NCBI RefSeq assembly: GCF_011008935.1
Contig: NZ_JAAIVJ010000001.1
Location: forward strand, 682,001 to 746,000
Direction: 5' to 3'
Source: Tabrizicola oligotrophica
GTDB taxonomy: Bacteria; Pseudomonadota; Alphaproteobacteria; Rhodobacterales; Rhodobacteraceae
Length of the DNA: 64,000 bases
Made by a program: the position numbers and the translations under genes. Below are positions 1 through 8,956 of the stretch, in pieces. The notes under the pieces were generated by a model. It was not told where the DNA came from. It was given only the letters and a program-made list of their open reading frames with translations, and searched no databases. The first letter of the stretch is position 1. Each line of letters begins with the position of its first letter.

Positions 1-1
1 C

Positions 2-820
2 ACAGTGAAACGGCTGAACCGCGAACGGCAGGCCATCATCGGCGCCTCGCTGCCAATGGGCGTGGCGCTTGGCACCGCCAAGGAGCGCTTCAACGAGATC
101 GTTGCCGCCACCCCGCTGCCAAAGGGCGTCACGGTCAAGGAATCCGGCGATGCCGAGGTGCAGGCCGAGCTGATGACCTCCTTCGGGCAGGCGATGATCA
201 TGGGCCTGATGCTGGTGCTGACCGTGCTGATCCTGCTCTTTGGCTCGGTCATCCAGCCCTTCACCATCCTTCTGTCACTGCCCCTCGCCATCGGCGGTGT
301 CGCCGCGGCGCTGATCCTCACCGGATCGGCCCTGTCGATGCCGGTCCTCATCGGCATCCTGATGCTGATGGGCATCGTGACCAAGAACGCCATCCTGCTG
401 ATCGACTTCATCATCGAGATGCGCGCCCGTGGCTTCGACCGCTTTCAGGCGGTGATCGAGGCCGGCCACAAGCGCGCCCAGCCCATCGTGATGACCTCCA
501 TCGCCATGTCGGCGGGCATGCTGCCTTCGGCGCTTGGCGTCGGTGAAGGCGGTGCCTTCCGCGCCCCCATGGCGACGGCGGTGATCGGCGGCATCATCGT
601 CTCGACTGTGCTGTCGCTCGTGGTGGTGCCGTCCTTCTATCTCATCATGGACGACCTCTCGCGGCTGGTGAGCAAGCTGTTTTCCCGCGTCATCGCCGAG
701 AAAGAGGACGAATCCGCCCCCCCCACCCCCGAAGCGCTCGCCGCCCAGATCGCCGCGCTGGAGGCCGGTCAGGCCGAGCTGCGCTCCCGAATGGGCGTGA
801 CTCTGCGGGCGGCAGAATAA
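2..820 (+). CDS. RND efflux transporter, C-terminal part (5' end outside window)
   Basis: The frame is open from the first bases, so this is the last ~270 residues of a longer protein. It shows a run of strongly hydrophobic segments and the GIVTKNAILLIDF stretch typical of transmembrane segment 10 in HAE-1/AcrB-like resistance-nodulation-division pumps. These are proton-driven inner-membrane exporters working with a periplasmic adaptor and an outer-membrane TolC-type channel. The tail after the last membrane segment is an unusual acidic, proline-rich stretch followed by a short heptad-like Ala/Leu/Glu segment. Substrate cannot be told from this fragment. The adaptor gene would be expected upstream, outside the window; a TolC-family gene is present at 51562-52947 but is not linked. 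Confidence 0.9.
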   Translation, partial: TVKRLNRERQAIIGASLPMGVALGTAKERFNEIVAATPLPKGVTVKESGDAEVQAELMTSFGQAMIMGLMLVLTVLILLFGSVIQPFTILLSLPLAIGGVAAALILTGSALSMPVLIGILMLMGIVTKNAILLIDFIIEMRARGFDRFQAVIEAGHKRAQPIVMTSIAMSAGMLPSALGVGEGGAFRAPMATAVIGGIIVSTVLSLVVVPSFYLIMDDLSRLVSKLFSRVIAEKEDESAPPTPEALAAQIAALEAGQAELRSRMGVTLRAAE

Positions 821-980
821 GCGGGATCGGCAAGGCAGGCCGAGGTTCGCCGGTTCAGGGCTGAACCTCCGCCTGCCGTCCCGTCGCCCTCCCCGCCGGA
901 AATTCCCTTCCTCTCCCCCAAATTCGCGCCGGCTGCGGCCATTCGGGCCCGCACAGGGCTTGACAGGGCACGCCGCAATA

Positions 981-1008
981 TGACACCGATGTCATGACAC
1001 CGATGTCA
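981..1008. promoter_or_regulatory. Two tandem LacI-type operators
   Basis: TGACACCGATGTCA occurs twice back to back (981-994 and 995-1008). Each copy is a near-perfect palindrome (12 of 14 positions symmetric) with the central CG typical of LacI-family operators. They lie 23 bp upstream of the lacI-type gene start, so autoregulation of the whole sugar operon is the natural reading. Confidence 0.75.
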
Positions 1009-1031
1009 CCGACTCGAACAGGGAGGGTTCG

Positions 1032-2117
1032 ATGGCGACGATCTATGACGTTGCGCGTTTGGCCGGGGTTTCGCCAAAGACGGTCAGCCGCGTGCTGAAC
1101 GCCGATGGCCCCGTGGGCGAAAAGACCCGCGAGGCGGTTGAAAAGGCCATGCGCGAGCTGGGCTATGTCCGTTCGAATGCCGCGCGGATGATGCGCGCCC
1201 AGAAGTCGGGCATCATCGGGCTGATTACCGGGGCAATCTCGACCCGAAACCAGCCCTCCATCCAGCAGGGCCTTCCCGACCTCTTCATCGTGCAGGGCAT
1301 CCAGCGGGCGCTGGAAAGCTCGGGGACGACGCTGATGATCGCCGATACCGCAGGTCGCAATGAACGCGTCCCCCACCTGATCGACACCTTCCTGTCGCAC
1401 CGCGTCGAAGGCCTGATCTATGTCGCGGAATACCATCAGGAAGTCAGCCTTCCCGCCCTGCCCGACGACACGCCGCTTGTGCTGGCCAACTGCTTCGACA
1501 GCCGCGGCACGCCCGCGGTGCTGCCTGACGACCGCCGGCTTCAGGCCGATCTGGTGCGCCGGCTGATTGCGGCGGGCCATCGCCGCATCGCCTTTCTGGC
1601 CCTGCGCCCCGACATGGTGGCCGGCCGCCTGCGCCCCTTTGGCTACCGCGACGCGCTGGCCGAGGCCGGGCTGCCCTTCGACCCCCTGCTTCTGGCACAC
1701 GTCGATTTCGACCAGGCCGAGATCGGCCCGCAGGTTCTGTGGGACACGATTGACCGGATGCTGCGGCTGGACAGCCCGCCCACGGTGCTGTGTTGCGGCA
1801 ACGACCAGATGGCGATGATGGTCTACGGCATCCTGCGCTCGATGGGCCGCAAGGTGCCGGACGAGATCGGGGTCGCGGGCTTCGACAATTACCGCGTGAT
1901 CGCGGAAACGCTCTACCCGCCGCTGACGACGGTCGAGCTGCCCTACACCGCGATAGGCGCGCGCACTGGCGAGCGGCTCTTGCAGCTGATCGCCGGCGAA
2001 AGCCGCGAAGCTGGCCCGACCCTTGTGGCCGGTCCCGTCTACTGGCGCGCCTCGGTCAACGAGCGGCGCCCCGAAAATGTCTTGGCTTTCAGGAACCTGA
2101 GGGAGGAAAACGAATGA
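1032..2117 (+). CDS. LacI-family transcriptional regulator
   Basis: This 361-residue protein begins with a classic LacI helix-turn-helix (IYDVARLAGVSPKTVSRVLN, residues ~4-23), followed by a hinge and a periplasmic-binding-protein-like sugar-sensing domain. The GGGAGGG at 1021-1027 is a good ribosome binding site for the ATG at 1032. The stop codon overlaps the start of the sugar-binding protein gene (ATGA), so the regulator is co-transcribed with the transport operon it probably controls. Two tandem palindromes just upstream are candidate operators. The effector sugar is not known; the linked GH32/68-like enzyme suggests a fructose-containing oligosaccharide. Confidence 0.93.
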   Translation: MATIYDVARLAGVSPKTVSRVLNADGPVGEKTREAVEKAMRELGYVRSNAARMMRAQKSGIIGLITGAISTRNQPSIQQGLPDLFIVQGIQRALESSGTTLMIADTAGRNERVPHLIDTFLSHRVEGLIYVAEYHQEVSLPALPDDTPLVLANCFDSRGTPAVLPDDRRLQADLVRRLIAAGHRRIAFLALRPDMVAGRLRPFGYRDALAEAGLPFDPLLLAHVDFDQAEIGPQVLWDTIDRMLRLDSPPTVLCCGNDQMAMMVYGILRSMGRKVPDEIGVAGFDNYRVIAETLYPPLTTVELPYTAIGARTGERLLQLIAGESREAGPTLVAGPVYWRASVNERRPENVLAFRNLREENE

Positions 2118-3364
2118 AGGTCTTCAAACTGGCGGCATCCGCCGCAATCCTTGCATGGGCTTCGGCCGCCCAGGCGCAGACCCCGCTGACCATGTGGTAT
2201 CACGGGGCCGGAAACGAGGTCGAAAGCAAGATCATCACCCAGATCATCACCGATTTCAACGCCAGCCAGTCCGACTGGAAGGTGGAGCTGCAAAGCTTCC
2301 CGCAAGCGGCCTACAATGACTCGGTCGTCGCCGGCGCCCTGGCGGGCAACCTGCCCGACATCCTCGATGTCGACGGACCGAACATGCCGAACTGGGCCTG
2401 GGCGGGCTATCTGCAGCCCTTGCAGATCGACGACAGCCGGATCGCCACCTTCCTGCCGGGCACCAAGGGCATGTGGAACGGACAGCTCTATTCCATCGGG
2501 CTTTGGGATGCCGCCGTGGCGCTGGTCACGCGCCAGTCCACGCTGGACGAGCTGGGCCTGCGCGCGCCCACGCTCGACCAGCCCTGGACCGGTGACGAGT
2601 TCATGGCGGCCCTCGATGCGGCCAAGGCGGCCGGCAAGTGGGACTATCCGCTTGACCTCGGCATGGCCTGGACCGGGGAATGGTATCCCTATGCCTTCTC
2701 GCCCTTCCTGCAATCCTTCGGTGGCGACATCATCGACCGCTCGACCTACCAGACGGCAGAAGGCGCGCTGAACGGCGATGCGGCGCTGGCGTTCGGCGAC
2801 TGGTGGCAGGGGCTGTTCCAGAACGGCTATGCCCAGGCGACCCAGGACCCGGCCGACCGGGATGGCGGTTTTGCGGCAGGCAAATACGCCTTCTCGTGGA
2901 ACGGCAACTGGGCGGCCCTTGGCGCGCTTTCGGCCTTTGACGACACCGTGTTCCTGCCCGCGCCCGATTTCGGCACCGGCGCGAAAATCGGGGCGGCAAG
3001 CTGGCAGTTCGGGGTTTCGGCCAGTTCGAAACATCCCGAAGGCGCGGCCGCCTTCATCGAATTTGCCTTGCAGGACAAGTATCTTGCCGACTTTTCGAAT
3101 GGCATCGGCCTGATCCCCGCCAGCCCGACCGCCGCAGAAATGGTCGACACCTACAAGGCGGGCGGCCCGCTGTCGGTCTTTGTGGCCTATTCGGCCAGCC
3201 AGGGCCTCGTGCGTCCGGTGACGCCGGGCTACGTCGTGCAGGCCAAGGTCTTTGAAAAGGCGCTGGCCGATATCGCCAATGGCGCCGACGTGGCGGCGAC
3301 GCTCGATGCGGCGGTGGACGAGATCAACGCCGACATCGGCAAGAACAACGGCTACGGCCACTGA
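2114..3364 (+). CDS. CUT1-type ABC sugar transporter, substrate-binding protein
   Basis: A 416-residue periplasmic solute-binding protein (family 1, MalE/UgpB-like). Residues 1-22 form a Sec signal peptide (MKVFKLAASAAILAWASAAQ, cleavage near AQA-QT). The mature part opens with LTMWYHGAGNEVESKI, the usual first strand and helix of this family, and contains the GxAxxxWNGNWA-like segment near residue 260. It captures sugar for the two permeases and ATPase encoded downstream. The ATG at 2114 overlaps the regulator's stop and is preceded by GGGAGG. Confidence 0.92.
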   Translation: MKVFKLAASAAILAWASAAQAQTPLTMWYHGAGNEVESKIITQIITDFNASQSDWKVELQSFPQAAYNDSVVAGALAGNLPDILDVDGPNMPNWAWAGYLQPLQIDDSRIATFLPGTKGMWNGQLYSIGLWDAAVALVTRQSTLDELGLRAPTLDQPWTGDEFMAALDAAKAAGKWDYPLDLGMAWTGEWYPYAFSPFLQSFGGDIIDRSTYQTAEGALNGDAALAFGDWWQGLFQNGYAQATQDPADRDGGFAAGKYAFSWNGNWAALGALSAFDDTVFLPAPDFGTGAKIGAASWQFGVSASSKHPEGAAAFIEFALQDKYLADFSNGIGLIPASPTAAEMVDTYKAGGPLSVFVAYSASQGLVRPVTPGYVVQAKVFEKALADIANGADVAATLDAAVDEINADIGKNNGYGH

Positions 3365-3435
3365 GGCCGCCCCGGCCCCGGGACATGCCGGGGCCGGCAT
3401 TCCTCCTGCCACATCCCACATCACGCGAGGCGACG

Positions 3436-4509
3436 ATGGCGTCGAAGTTCACTCAGTCCAACCGGACGGGCTGGCTCATGGCGGGGCCGGCGATCCTGCT
3501 GATCGCGGGGTTCGTGATCCTGCCGTTCTTTCTGGCCATTGGCCTCTCCTTCACCAATCAGCGGCTGGTGTCGCCCAACCCGACCGAATTCATCGGGCTG
3601 TCGAACTACCGCCAGCTGCTCGATGTGGCCACCCTTACGCTGGAGCCGGTCCGCGACGCGGCAGGCGAGCTGGTGCTGAAGGACGGCGCGCCGGACTATC
3701 CCTCGATCCGCAGCCTGACGCGCAACAACCCCGACCGCCCCGATCTTGCGGGGATGCGCGAGTGGTTCAGCTTTTCCACAGGTGGCGCGGCGCGGACGGT
3801 CGTGCTGGCGCGCGACGTGGTGTTCATGACGGCCATCGTCAACACCTTCGTCTTCGTGCTCGTCGTGGCTCCGGTGCAGGCGGGGCTCGCCCTCGGTCTG
3901 GCGCTGCTGATCAACCAGCGTCTGCGCGGCATCAACATCTTCCGCGCCCTCTATTTCATGCCCGTGGTCGTGTCGATCGTGGTCGTGTCGCTCTTGTGGC
4001 GGCTGATCTATGACGGGCAATCGGGCCTGCTGAACAACCTGCTGGGCACGCTCAGCTTCGGCACTCTGCCGGCCGTCGACTGGCTGGGCAATCCCTCGAC
4101 AGCGCTTGGCGCAATCATCGCCATGTCGATCTGGCAGGCGGTGGGCTTCCACATGGTGATCTGGCTTGCCGGGCTACAAACCATTTCGCCGACGCTTTAC
4201 GAGGCGGCGGCCATCGAGGGTGCCTCGAAATGGCAGGTGTTTCGCTACATCACCTGGCCGGGCCTGCGCAACACCGCGATCCTGATCCTGATCGTGATCA
4301 CCATGCAGGCCTTCGGTCTGTTCGCCCAGATCGACGTGATGACCAACGGCGGCCCGCTCGACAGCACCCAGACGATCGTCTTTCAGGCCATCGAACGCGG
4401 CTACGGCAAGCAGGACATTTCCGGCGGCTCGGCGATCTCGGTGATCCTGTTCGTCATCGTCCTGACGATTTCCCTGATCCAACGCTGGCTGACGCGGGAA
4501 AGGAGCTGA
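3436..4509 (+). CDS. CUT1-type ABC sugar transporter permease (MalF-like)
   Basis: A 357-residue inner-membrane permease with about six to seven membrane segments. It carries the MalF-type EAA loop (LYEAAAIEGASKWQVFRYITWPGL), which docks on the ATPase. A long periplasmic insertion lies between the first two membrane segments (~residues 45-130), as is usual for MalF-type subunits. The start is taken at 3436 because CGAGG sits just before it; an in-frame ATG at 3385 would add 17 residues without a good ribosome binding site. The stop overlaps the next permease start. Confidence 0.92.
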   Translation: MASKFTQSNRTGWLMAGPAILLIAGFVILPFFLAIGLSFTNQRLVSPNPTEFIGLSNYRQLLDVATLTLEPVRDAAGELVLKDGAPDYPSIRSLTRNNPDRPDLAGMREWFSFSTGGAARTVVLARDVVFMTAIVNTFVFVLVVAPVQAGLALGLALLINQRLRGINIFRALYFMPVVVSIVVVSLLWRLIYDGQSGLLNNLLGTLSFGTLPAVDWLGNPSTALGAIIAMSIWQAVGFHMVIWLAGLQTISPTLYEAAAIEGASKWQVFRYITWPGLRNTAILILIVITMQAFGLFAQIDVMTNGGPLDSTQTIVFQAIERGYGKQDISGGSAISVILFVIVLTISLIQRWLTRERS

Positions 4510-5387
4510 TGACCATGATTTCCGCCGACACCCAAGGCCTGCGCCTTGCCACCCGCTATGCGGTTCTGGTGCTGATCGCGCTGATCTTCGTCTTCCCGCT
4601 GGTGTTCATGGTGATGTCCAGCCTGAAGCCCGACCAGCAATTGCTGCAGGATTCCGGCTCGCTCCGCGCTTTCCTGCCGGTGGGCGACATCAGCCTGGAC
4701 AACTATGCCGCCGCCTTCCAGCGCGCGCCGGTCTGGACCTTCGTCTTCAACTCCGTCCTCATCACCGGCGTGACGGTGGTGCTGTCGCTCGTGGTCTGTT
4801 CCGCGGCCGGCTTCGCCTTTGTCTTCGTGCGCTGGAAGGGGCGCGAAACCCTGCTCGCCATCCTTCTGGCCACGCTGATCCTGCCTTTCGAGACGATCGC
4901 CATTCCGCTGCTGCTGATGGCCGCCAACCTGCCCTGGCTCGGGCTGGACGGCATCAGCTGGGGCTGGATGAACAGCTACCGCATCCAGATCGTCCCCTTC
5001 ATCGCCGATGGCCTGACGGTCTTTCTCTTCGTGCAGTATTTCAAGGACTTGCCGGGCGAACTGATCGAGGCCGCCCGGGTGGAAGGCGCCAGCTGGGCGC
5101 AGATCTACCGCAAGGTGGTGATGCCGCTGTCCGGGCCGATCCTTGCCACGGCGGCGATCCTGAAATTCCTTGTGATGTACAACCAGTATCTCTGGCCGCT
5201 GATGGTCACGCAGGAAGAAGGCTACCGCCCGGTGATGGTGGGCCTGCAATACTTCTTCCAGCTCAACGTCGCATGGGGCGAGGTCATGGCCTATCTGAGC
5301 CTGATCACCGTGCCCGTGCTTGCCTTCTACCTTTACCTGCAAAAATCCTTCATCGCGTCGATTGCCTCGACCGGCGTGAAGGGCTGA
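4509..5387 (+). CDS. CUT1-type ABC sugar transporter permease (MalG-like)
   Basis: A 292-residue permease with six predicted membrane segments and the EAA motif ELIEAARVEGASWAQIYRKVVMPL near the C-terminal third, matching MalG/UgpE subunits. It pairs with the upstream MalF-like permease to form the channel. Start ATG 4509 overlaps the preceding TGA (TGATG), with AAAGGAG upstream, indicating translational coupling. A second in-frame ATG lies two codons later (4515). Confidence 0.92.
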   Translation: MTMISADTQGLRLATRYAVLVLIALIFVFPLVFMVMSSLKPDQQLLQDSGSLRAFLPVGDISLDNYAAAFQRAPVWTFVFNSVLITGVTVVLSLVVCSAAGFAFVFVRWKGRETLLAILLATLILPFETIAIPLLLMAANLPWLGLDGISWGWMNSYRIQIVPFIADGLTVFLFVQYFKDLPGELIEAARVEGASWAQIYRKVVMPLSGPILATAAILKFLVMYNQYLWPLMVTQEEGYRPVMVGLQYFFQLNVAWGEVMAYLSLITVPVLAFYLYLQKSFIASIASTGVKG

Positions 5388-5398
5388 GGAGATGACAC

Positions 5399-6394
5399 AT
5401 GGCTCATAAGATCGCCGACCGATGGATGTGGGACAGCTGGTATGCCAAGGATGGCGACACCTTCCACGGCTATTTCCTGCAAGCGCCGAAATCGCTGATC
5501 GACCCCGATCTGCGCCACATGAACGCAACTCAGCGCCACGCCGTGTCCAAGGACCTGGTGAACTGGACCGATCTCGGCACCTCGTTCGAACCGCAGCGCA
5601 ACGGCCCGGCCTGGGACGACAGCACGACCTGGACCGGGTCGGTCGTGCAGGATGACGCCGGGCTTTGGCACCTGTTCTACACCGGCACGCGGAAATCCGA
5701 ACGCTCGCTCTATCAGCGGATCGGCCACGCCACGTCGAGCGATCTGCACAACTGGACGCGGGTCGGCACCGGTCTCTGCCTCGACCTGACCGGCCCGAAT
5801 GCCGGCTGCTACGAGATCGACCACAAGGACAGCGGCTGGCACGATCGCGCCCTGCGCGACCCCTGGGTGATGAAAGACCCCGAGGGCCACGGCTGGCTGA
5901 TGTATTTCACCGCCCGCGTGCCGGGCGTGCCCGAACTCAACGCCGGCGGGGCGGTCGGTTTTGCCACCTCGCCCGACCTGATGACCTGGACGCTGCAGCC
6001 CCCGGTGTTTCACGGCGGCTTCGGCCAGCTTGAAGTGCCGCAGGTCTTTCAGCTCGGCCAGCGCTGGTACTGCCTGTTCTGCACCGCCGCGGGCCACTGG
6101 TCCGAGCAATATCGCCGCGACAATCCCGAAACGCCGCTGACCGGCTCGCATTACCTGATTTCCGATCATCCCCGCGGCCCGTGGCGCATCGCCCCCGGCC
6201 CCTTCCTTGACGGGGCCGAACCCTGCCGGCGCTACGCGGCCCGGATCGTCGAGGGGCCGCAGGGTCTGGTCATCCTCGGCTTTGCCGACGGCGGCAAGGA
6301 TCATTTCGGCGGCTATGTGATGGACCCCGAAGCCATCACGGTAAATCCGGCGGGCCTCTTGCATGTGGCCCCCCTTCTGCAAGCGGCGGAGTAG
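5399..6394 (+). CDS. Cytoplasmic GH32/GH68-like (clan GH-J) glycoside hydrolase
   Basis: A 331-residue protein with no signal peptide. It shows diverged versions of the clan GH-J active-site blocks in the right order: MWDSWY near the N-terminus (Asp12, nucleophile position), TWTGSVVQDDAGLWHLFYTG (residues 78-97, like the FSGS block), LRDPW (Asp154, transition-state position) and QLEVPQV (Glu212, acid/base position). This suggests a five-bladed propeller enzyme acting on beta-fructosides such as sucrose-type or fructo-oligosaccharides. Lying between permease and ATPase genes and lacking an export signal, it probably hydrolyses the sugar after uptake. GH43/GH130-type activity is an alternative because overall similarity is low. 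Confidence 0.75.
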   Translation: MAHKIADRWMWDSWYAKDGDTFHGYFLQAPKSLIDPDLRHMNATQRHAVSKDLVNWTDLGTSFEPQRNGPAWDDSTTWTGSVVQDDAGLWHLFYTGTRKSERSLYQRIGHATSSDLHNWTRVGTGLCLDLTGPNAGCYEIDHKDSGWHDRALRDPWVMKDPEGHGWLMYFTARVPGVPELNAGGAVGFATSPDLMTWTLQPPVFHGGFGQLEVPQVFQLGQRWYCLFCTAAGHWSEQYRRDNPETPLTGSHYLISDHPRGPWRIAPGPFLDGAEPCRRYAARIVEGPQGLVILGFADGGKDHFGGYVMDPEAITVNPAGLLHVAPLLQAAE

Positions 6395-6397
6395 GAC

Positions 6398-7462
6398 ATG
6401 GCACGGATTCAGCTGAAAGACCTGCGGAAAAGCTACGGCAATGCCCATGTGATCAAGGGCGTCGACATCGACATCGAGGATGGCGAGTTCTGCGTTTTCG
6501 TCGGCCCGTCCGGTTGCGGCAAATCCACCCTGCTGCGGATGATCGCCGGGCTTGAGGACATCACCTCGGGCAGCCTGACCATCGCCGAGCGCCGCGTCAA
6601 CGACCTGCCGCCCGCCCAGCGCGGCGTGGCCATGGTGTTCCAGTCCTATGCCATCTTCCCGCACATGACCGTGCGGGAAAACGTGGCCTTCGGCCTGACC
6701 ATCGCGGGGGCGTCCAAGGCGGAAAAAGCGGCCAAGGTCGCGGAAGCCGCCCGCATCCTGCAAATGGAGCATCTGCTCGACCGCCGCCCCAGCCAGCTTT
6801 CGGGCGGCCAGCGCCAGCGGGTCGCCATCGGCCGCGCCATCGTGCGCCAGCCCAAGGTCTTCCTGTTCGACGAACCGCTCTCGAACCTTGATGCCGCGCT
6901 CAGGATGGACATGCGGATGGAGATCGGCAAGCTGCACAAGGCGCTTGGCGCGACCATGATCTATGTCACCCACGATCAGGTCGAGGCGATGACGCTCGCC
7001 GACAAGATCGTGGTGCTGAAGGACGGGCAGGTCATGCAGATCGGCACGCCGATGGAACTGTATCAGAACCCGGCCAACCTGTTCGTCGCGGGCTTCCTTG
7101 GGGCGCCCTCGATGAATTTCCTTAAGGTCACGGTACAGGCCGTCAACGGCAACACCGCGCTGGTGTCGAACGCCGCCCTGGACCCGGTCGAAGTCTCGAC
7201 CCGTTCGGCCAGCTTCAAGGCCGGAGATGCGGCAATCCTTGGCCTGCGCCCGCAATATCTCTCGATCGCTGAAGCGCCGGGGCGCCTGCAGGGCACCGTG
7301 GCCCTGACCGAACGGCTGGGCGCGGAAACGATGGTCGAGGTAAAGCTGAAGGACGACAGCTCGCTGATCGCAGCCCTGCCGCAGGATGTGGTCTTTCCAG
7401 TCGGGGCGCAGGTGGCCTTCGATTTCGCCGCCGACAAGGCGCATCTCTTCGCCGCGCCCTGA
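6398..7462 (+). CDS. ABC transporter ATPase, MalK/UgpC type
   Basis: A 354-residue nucleotide-binding subunit. Walker A is GPSGCGKST (~residue 37), the signature is LSGGQRQRV, Walker B/D-loop is LFDEPLSNLDA and the switch histidine is in YVTHDQVEAM. The ~120-residue C-terminal TOBE/MOP regulatory domain of the MalK family follows. It energises the two permeases of this operon. It starts 3 bp after the glycosidase stop, so it is the last gene of the operon that begins with the LacI regulator. Confidence 0.95.
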   Translation: MARIQLKDLRKSYGNAHVIKGVDIDIEDGEFCVFVGPSGCGKSTLLRMIAGLEDITSGSLTIAERRVNDLPPAQRGVAMVFQSYAIFPHMTVRENVAFGLTIAGASKAEKAAKVAEAARILQMEHLLDRRPSQLSGGQRQRVAIGRAIVRQPKVFLFDEPLSNLDAALRMDMRMEIGKLHKALGATMIYVTHDQVEAMTLADKIVVLKDGQVMQIGTPMELYQNPANLFVAGFLGAPSMNFLKVTVQAVNGNTALVSNAALDPVEVSTRSASFKAGDAAILGLRPQYLSIAEAPGRLQGTVALTERLGAETMVEVKLKDDSSLIAALPQDVVFPVGAQVAFDFAADKAHLFAAP

Positions 7463-8068
7463 TCTTTTCGGGGGCGCTCCGGCCAGACCGACCACCAGCC
7501 CAGGGCCGGGGCGCGCAGGACAGATCTGCCGGCCGCGCCTGCGCCGCTCTGTGCCCGCAGCGCGCCGGGCACAAGGCCAGAGGACAAACCTGACCACCGC
7601 TCGCCTGGCCGCACCCGCGCCCGGCTCCAGGCATCGCAAGGTTTTGCACGCGGCCCCATCGGCGGGCACGCTTGCGGAACGCCCCCGCCATGCTGCGCGC
7701 GCCCCTGCGACGACACGCGGGACGGGCACCGCAGCCAAGGACGGAGTGTCCCACGCCAAAACCTGTGGGGCCTGCCGCAGACGTCTCTCCCCTCGTGGCA
7801 GCCGCGACAAGTCCGGCCAGCCCGGCACCCGCCCACTCAGGAATGCCCCGTCCGCGCAAGCCTACATCCGCAAGTGGCGGCTCTGCCGGTGCTGCCGGGT
7901 TGCGGCCACTGGCGGCAAGATCCCGGTTTGGCCGGGCAGGAGAGCCGCAATTCGCCCCTCCCGGAGCTGCGGCGCGGGATCTCTGCAAGCCCTGCCCGTC
8001 CCCCCTTTCCCCCGCCGCCAATCTCCGCCATTGTGCCGCGCGAACGCTCCCAGCCGGACCCATCCCCC
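7463..8068. other. 606-bp stretch without a recognisable gene
   Basis: GC-rich sequence between the sugar ABC operon and the DMT transporter. Several frames stay open on both strands, but their translations are rich in Pro, Ala, Arg and Gly and show no domain I recognise, and none has a convincing ribosome binding site. It may contain a decayed gene or only regulatory sequence. I see no clear terminator hairpin after the ATPase gene. Confidence 0.5.
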
Positions 8069-8956
8069 ATGACTGCCGACACCACCCGCAAGGGCATCCT
8101 GTTGATGATCCTTGCGGTTTTCCTCTTTACCGTCATGGATGCCGTCGCCAAGGGGCTCATCGCCCGTTACCCCGCGCCGCAGGTGGTCTGGGCGCGGTTT
8201 GCCGGGCAGGCGGTGATCGTGGCGGCGCTGCTCGGCCCGCGCATGGGGCCGATGCTGCGCACGGCGCACCCTTGGCTGCATCTCTGGCGCTCGGCCTTCC
8301 AGCTTTGCGCGACGGGCTTCTTCTTCCTGTCGCTGGCCTATATCGGCCTGCCCGAGGCGACTGCGCTGGCCGACACCAGCCCTGTCCTCATCACCCTTGG
8401 CGCGGCGCTGTTTCTGGGCGAAAAGCTCGGCCCGCGCCGCCTGTTCGGCGTCTTTGCCGCGCTGGCCGGGGCGCTCATCATCATCCGGCCGGGGGCCGAG
8501 GTGTTCCAGCTTGCCGCCCTCCTGCCGCTTGCCAACGCGGTCGCCTATGCCGGCAACGCGCTGCTCACCCGCCATATCGGCGCGCGCGAGCCGTTCTGGA
8601 CCTCGCTGATGTATGGCGCGCTTTTCGGCGCGCTCGTCACCGGCGCCTGGCTGCCGCAGGTCTGGATCACGCCAAGCCTGCCCGACCTCGGGCTGTTCTT
8701 CCTAGTCGGATGCCTTGGCACCGCGGCGCAGCTTTGCATCATCCGCTCGTTTTCCAGCGTCGAAGCCTCGGTCGTCGCGCCCTTCACCTATCTTGGCATC
8801 GTGTTCTCGACGCTCTGGTCGGTGCTGTTCTTCGACGACTGGCCCGATGGCTGGACGCTGATCGGCGCGCTTGTGATCGTCGTCGCGGGGCTTTATGTCT
8901 GGCACCGCGAAACTCTGGCCGCGCGCAAGGCGCAGGCGCTGGCTCTGGATGACTGA
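8069..8956 (+). CDS. DMT-superfamily (EamA) transporter
   Basis: A 295-residue integral membrane protein with ten hydrophobic segments arranged as two repeated EamA halves (VVWARFAGQ... in the first; SFSSVEASVVAPFTYLGIVFSTLW in the second). Members export amino acids or other small metabolites; the substrate is not predictable here. The start is placed at ATG 8069 (MTADTTRKGILLMILAV) where the first membrane segment begins. The 3' end overlaps the acyltransferase gene by 8 bp. Confidence 0.88.
   Translation: MTADTTRKGILLMILAVFLFTVMDAVAKGLIARYPAPQVVWARFAGQAVIVAALLGPRMGPMLRTAHPWLHLWRSAFQLCATGFFFLSLAYIGLPEATALADTSPVLITLGAALFLGEKLGPRRLFGVFAALAGALIIIRPGAEVFQLAALLPLANAVAYAGNALLTRHIGAREPFWTSLMYGALFGALVTGAWLPQVWITPSLPDLGLFFLVGCLGTAAQLCIIRSFSSVEASVVAPFTYLGIVFSTLWSVLFFDDWPDGWTLIGALVIVVAGLYVWHRETLAARKAQALALDD

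Noticed and set aside
5333-7828. Open frame of 831 codons on the minus strand opposite the glycosidase and ATPase genes
   Set aside because: Antisense shadow of two well-supported genes in GC-rich DNA; no domain, start or ribosome binding site.
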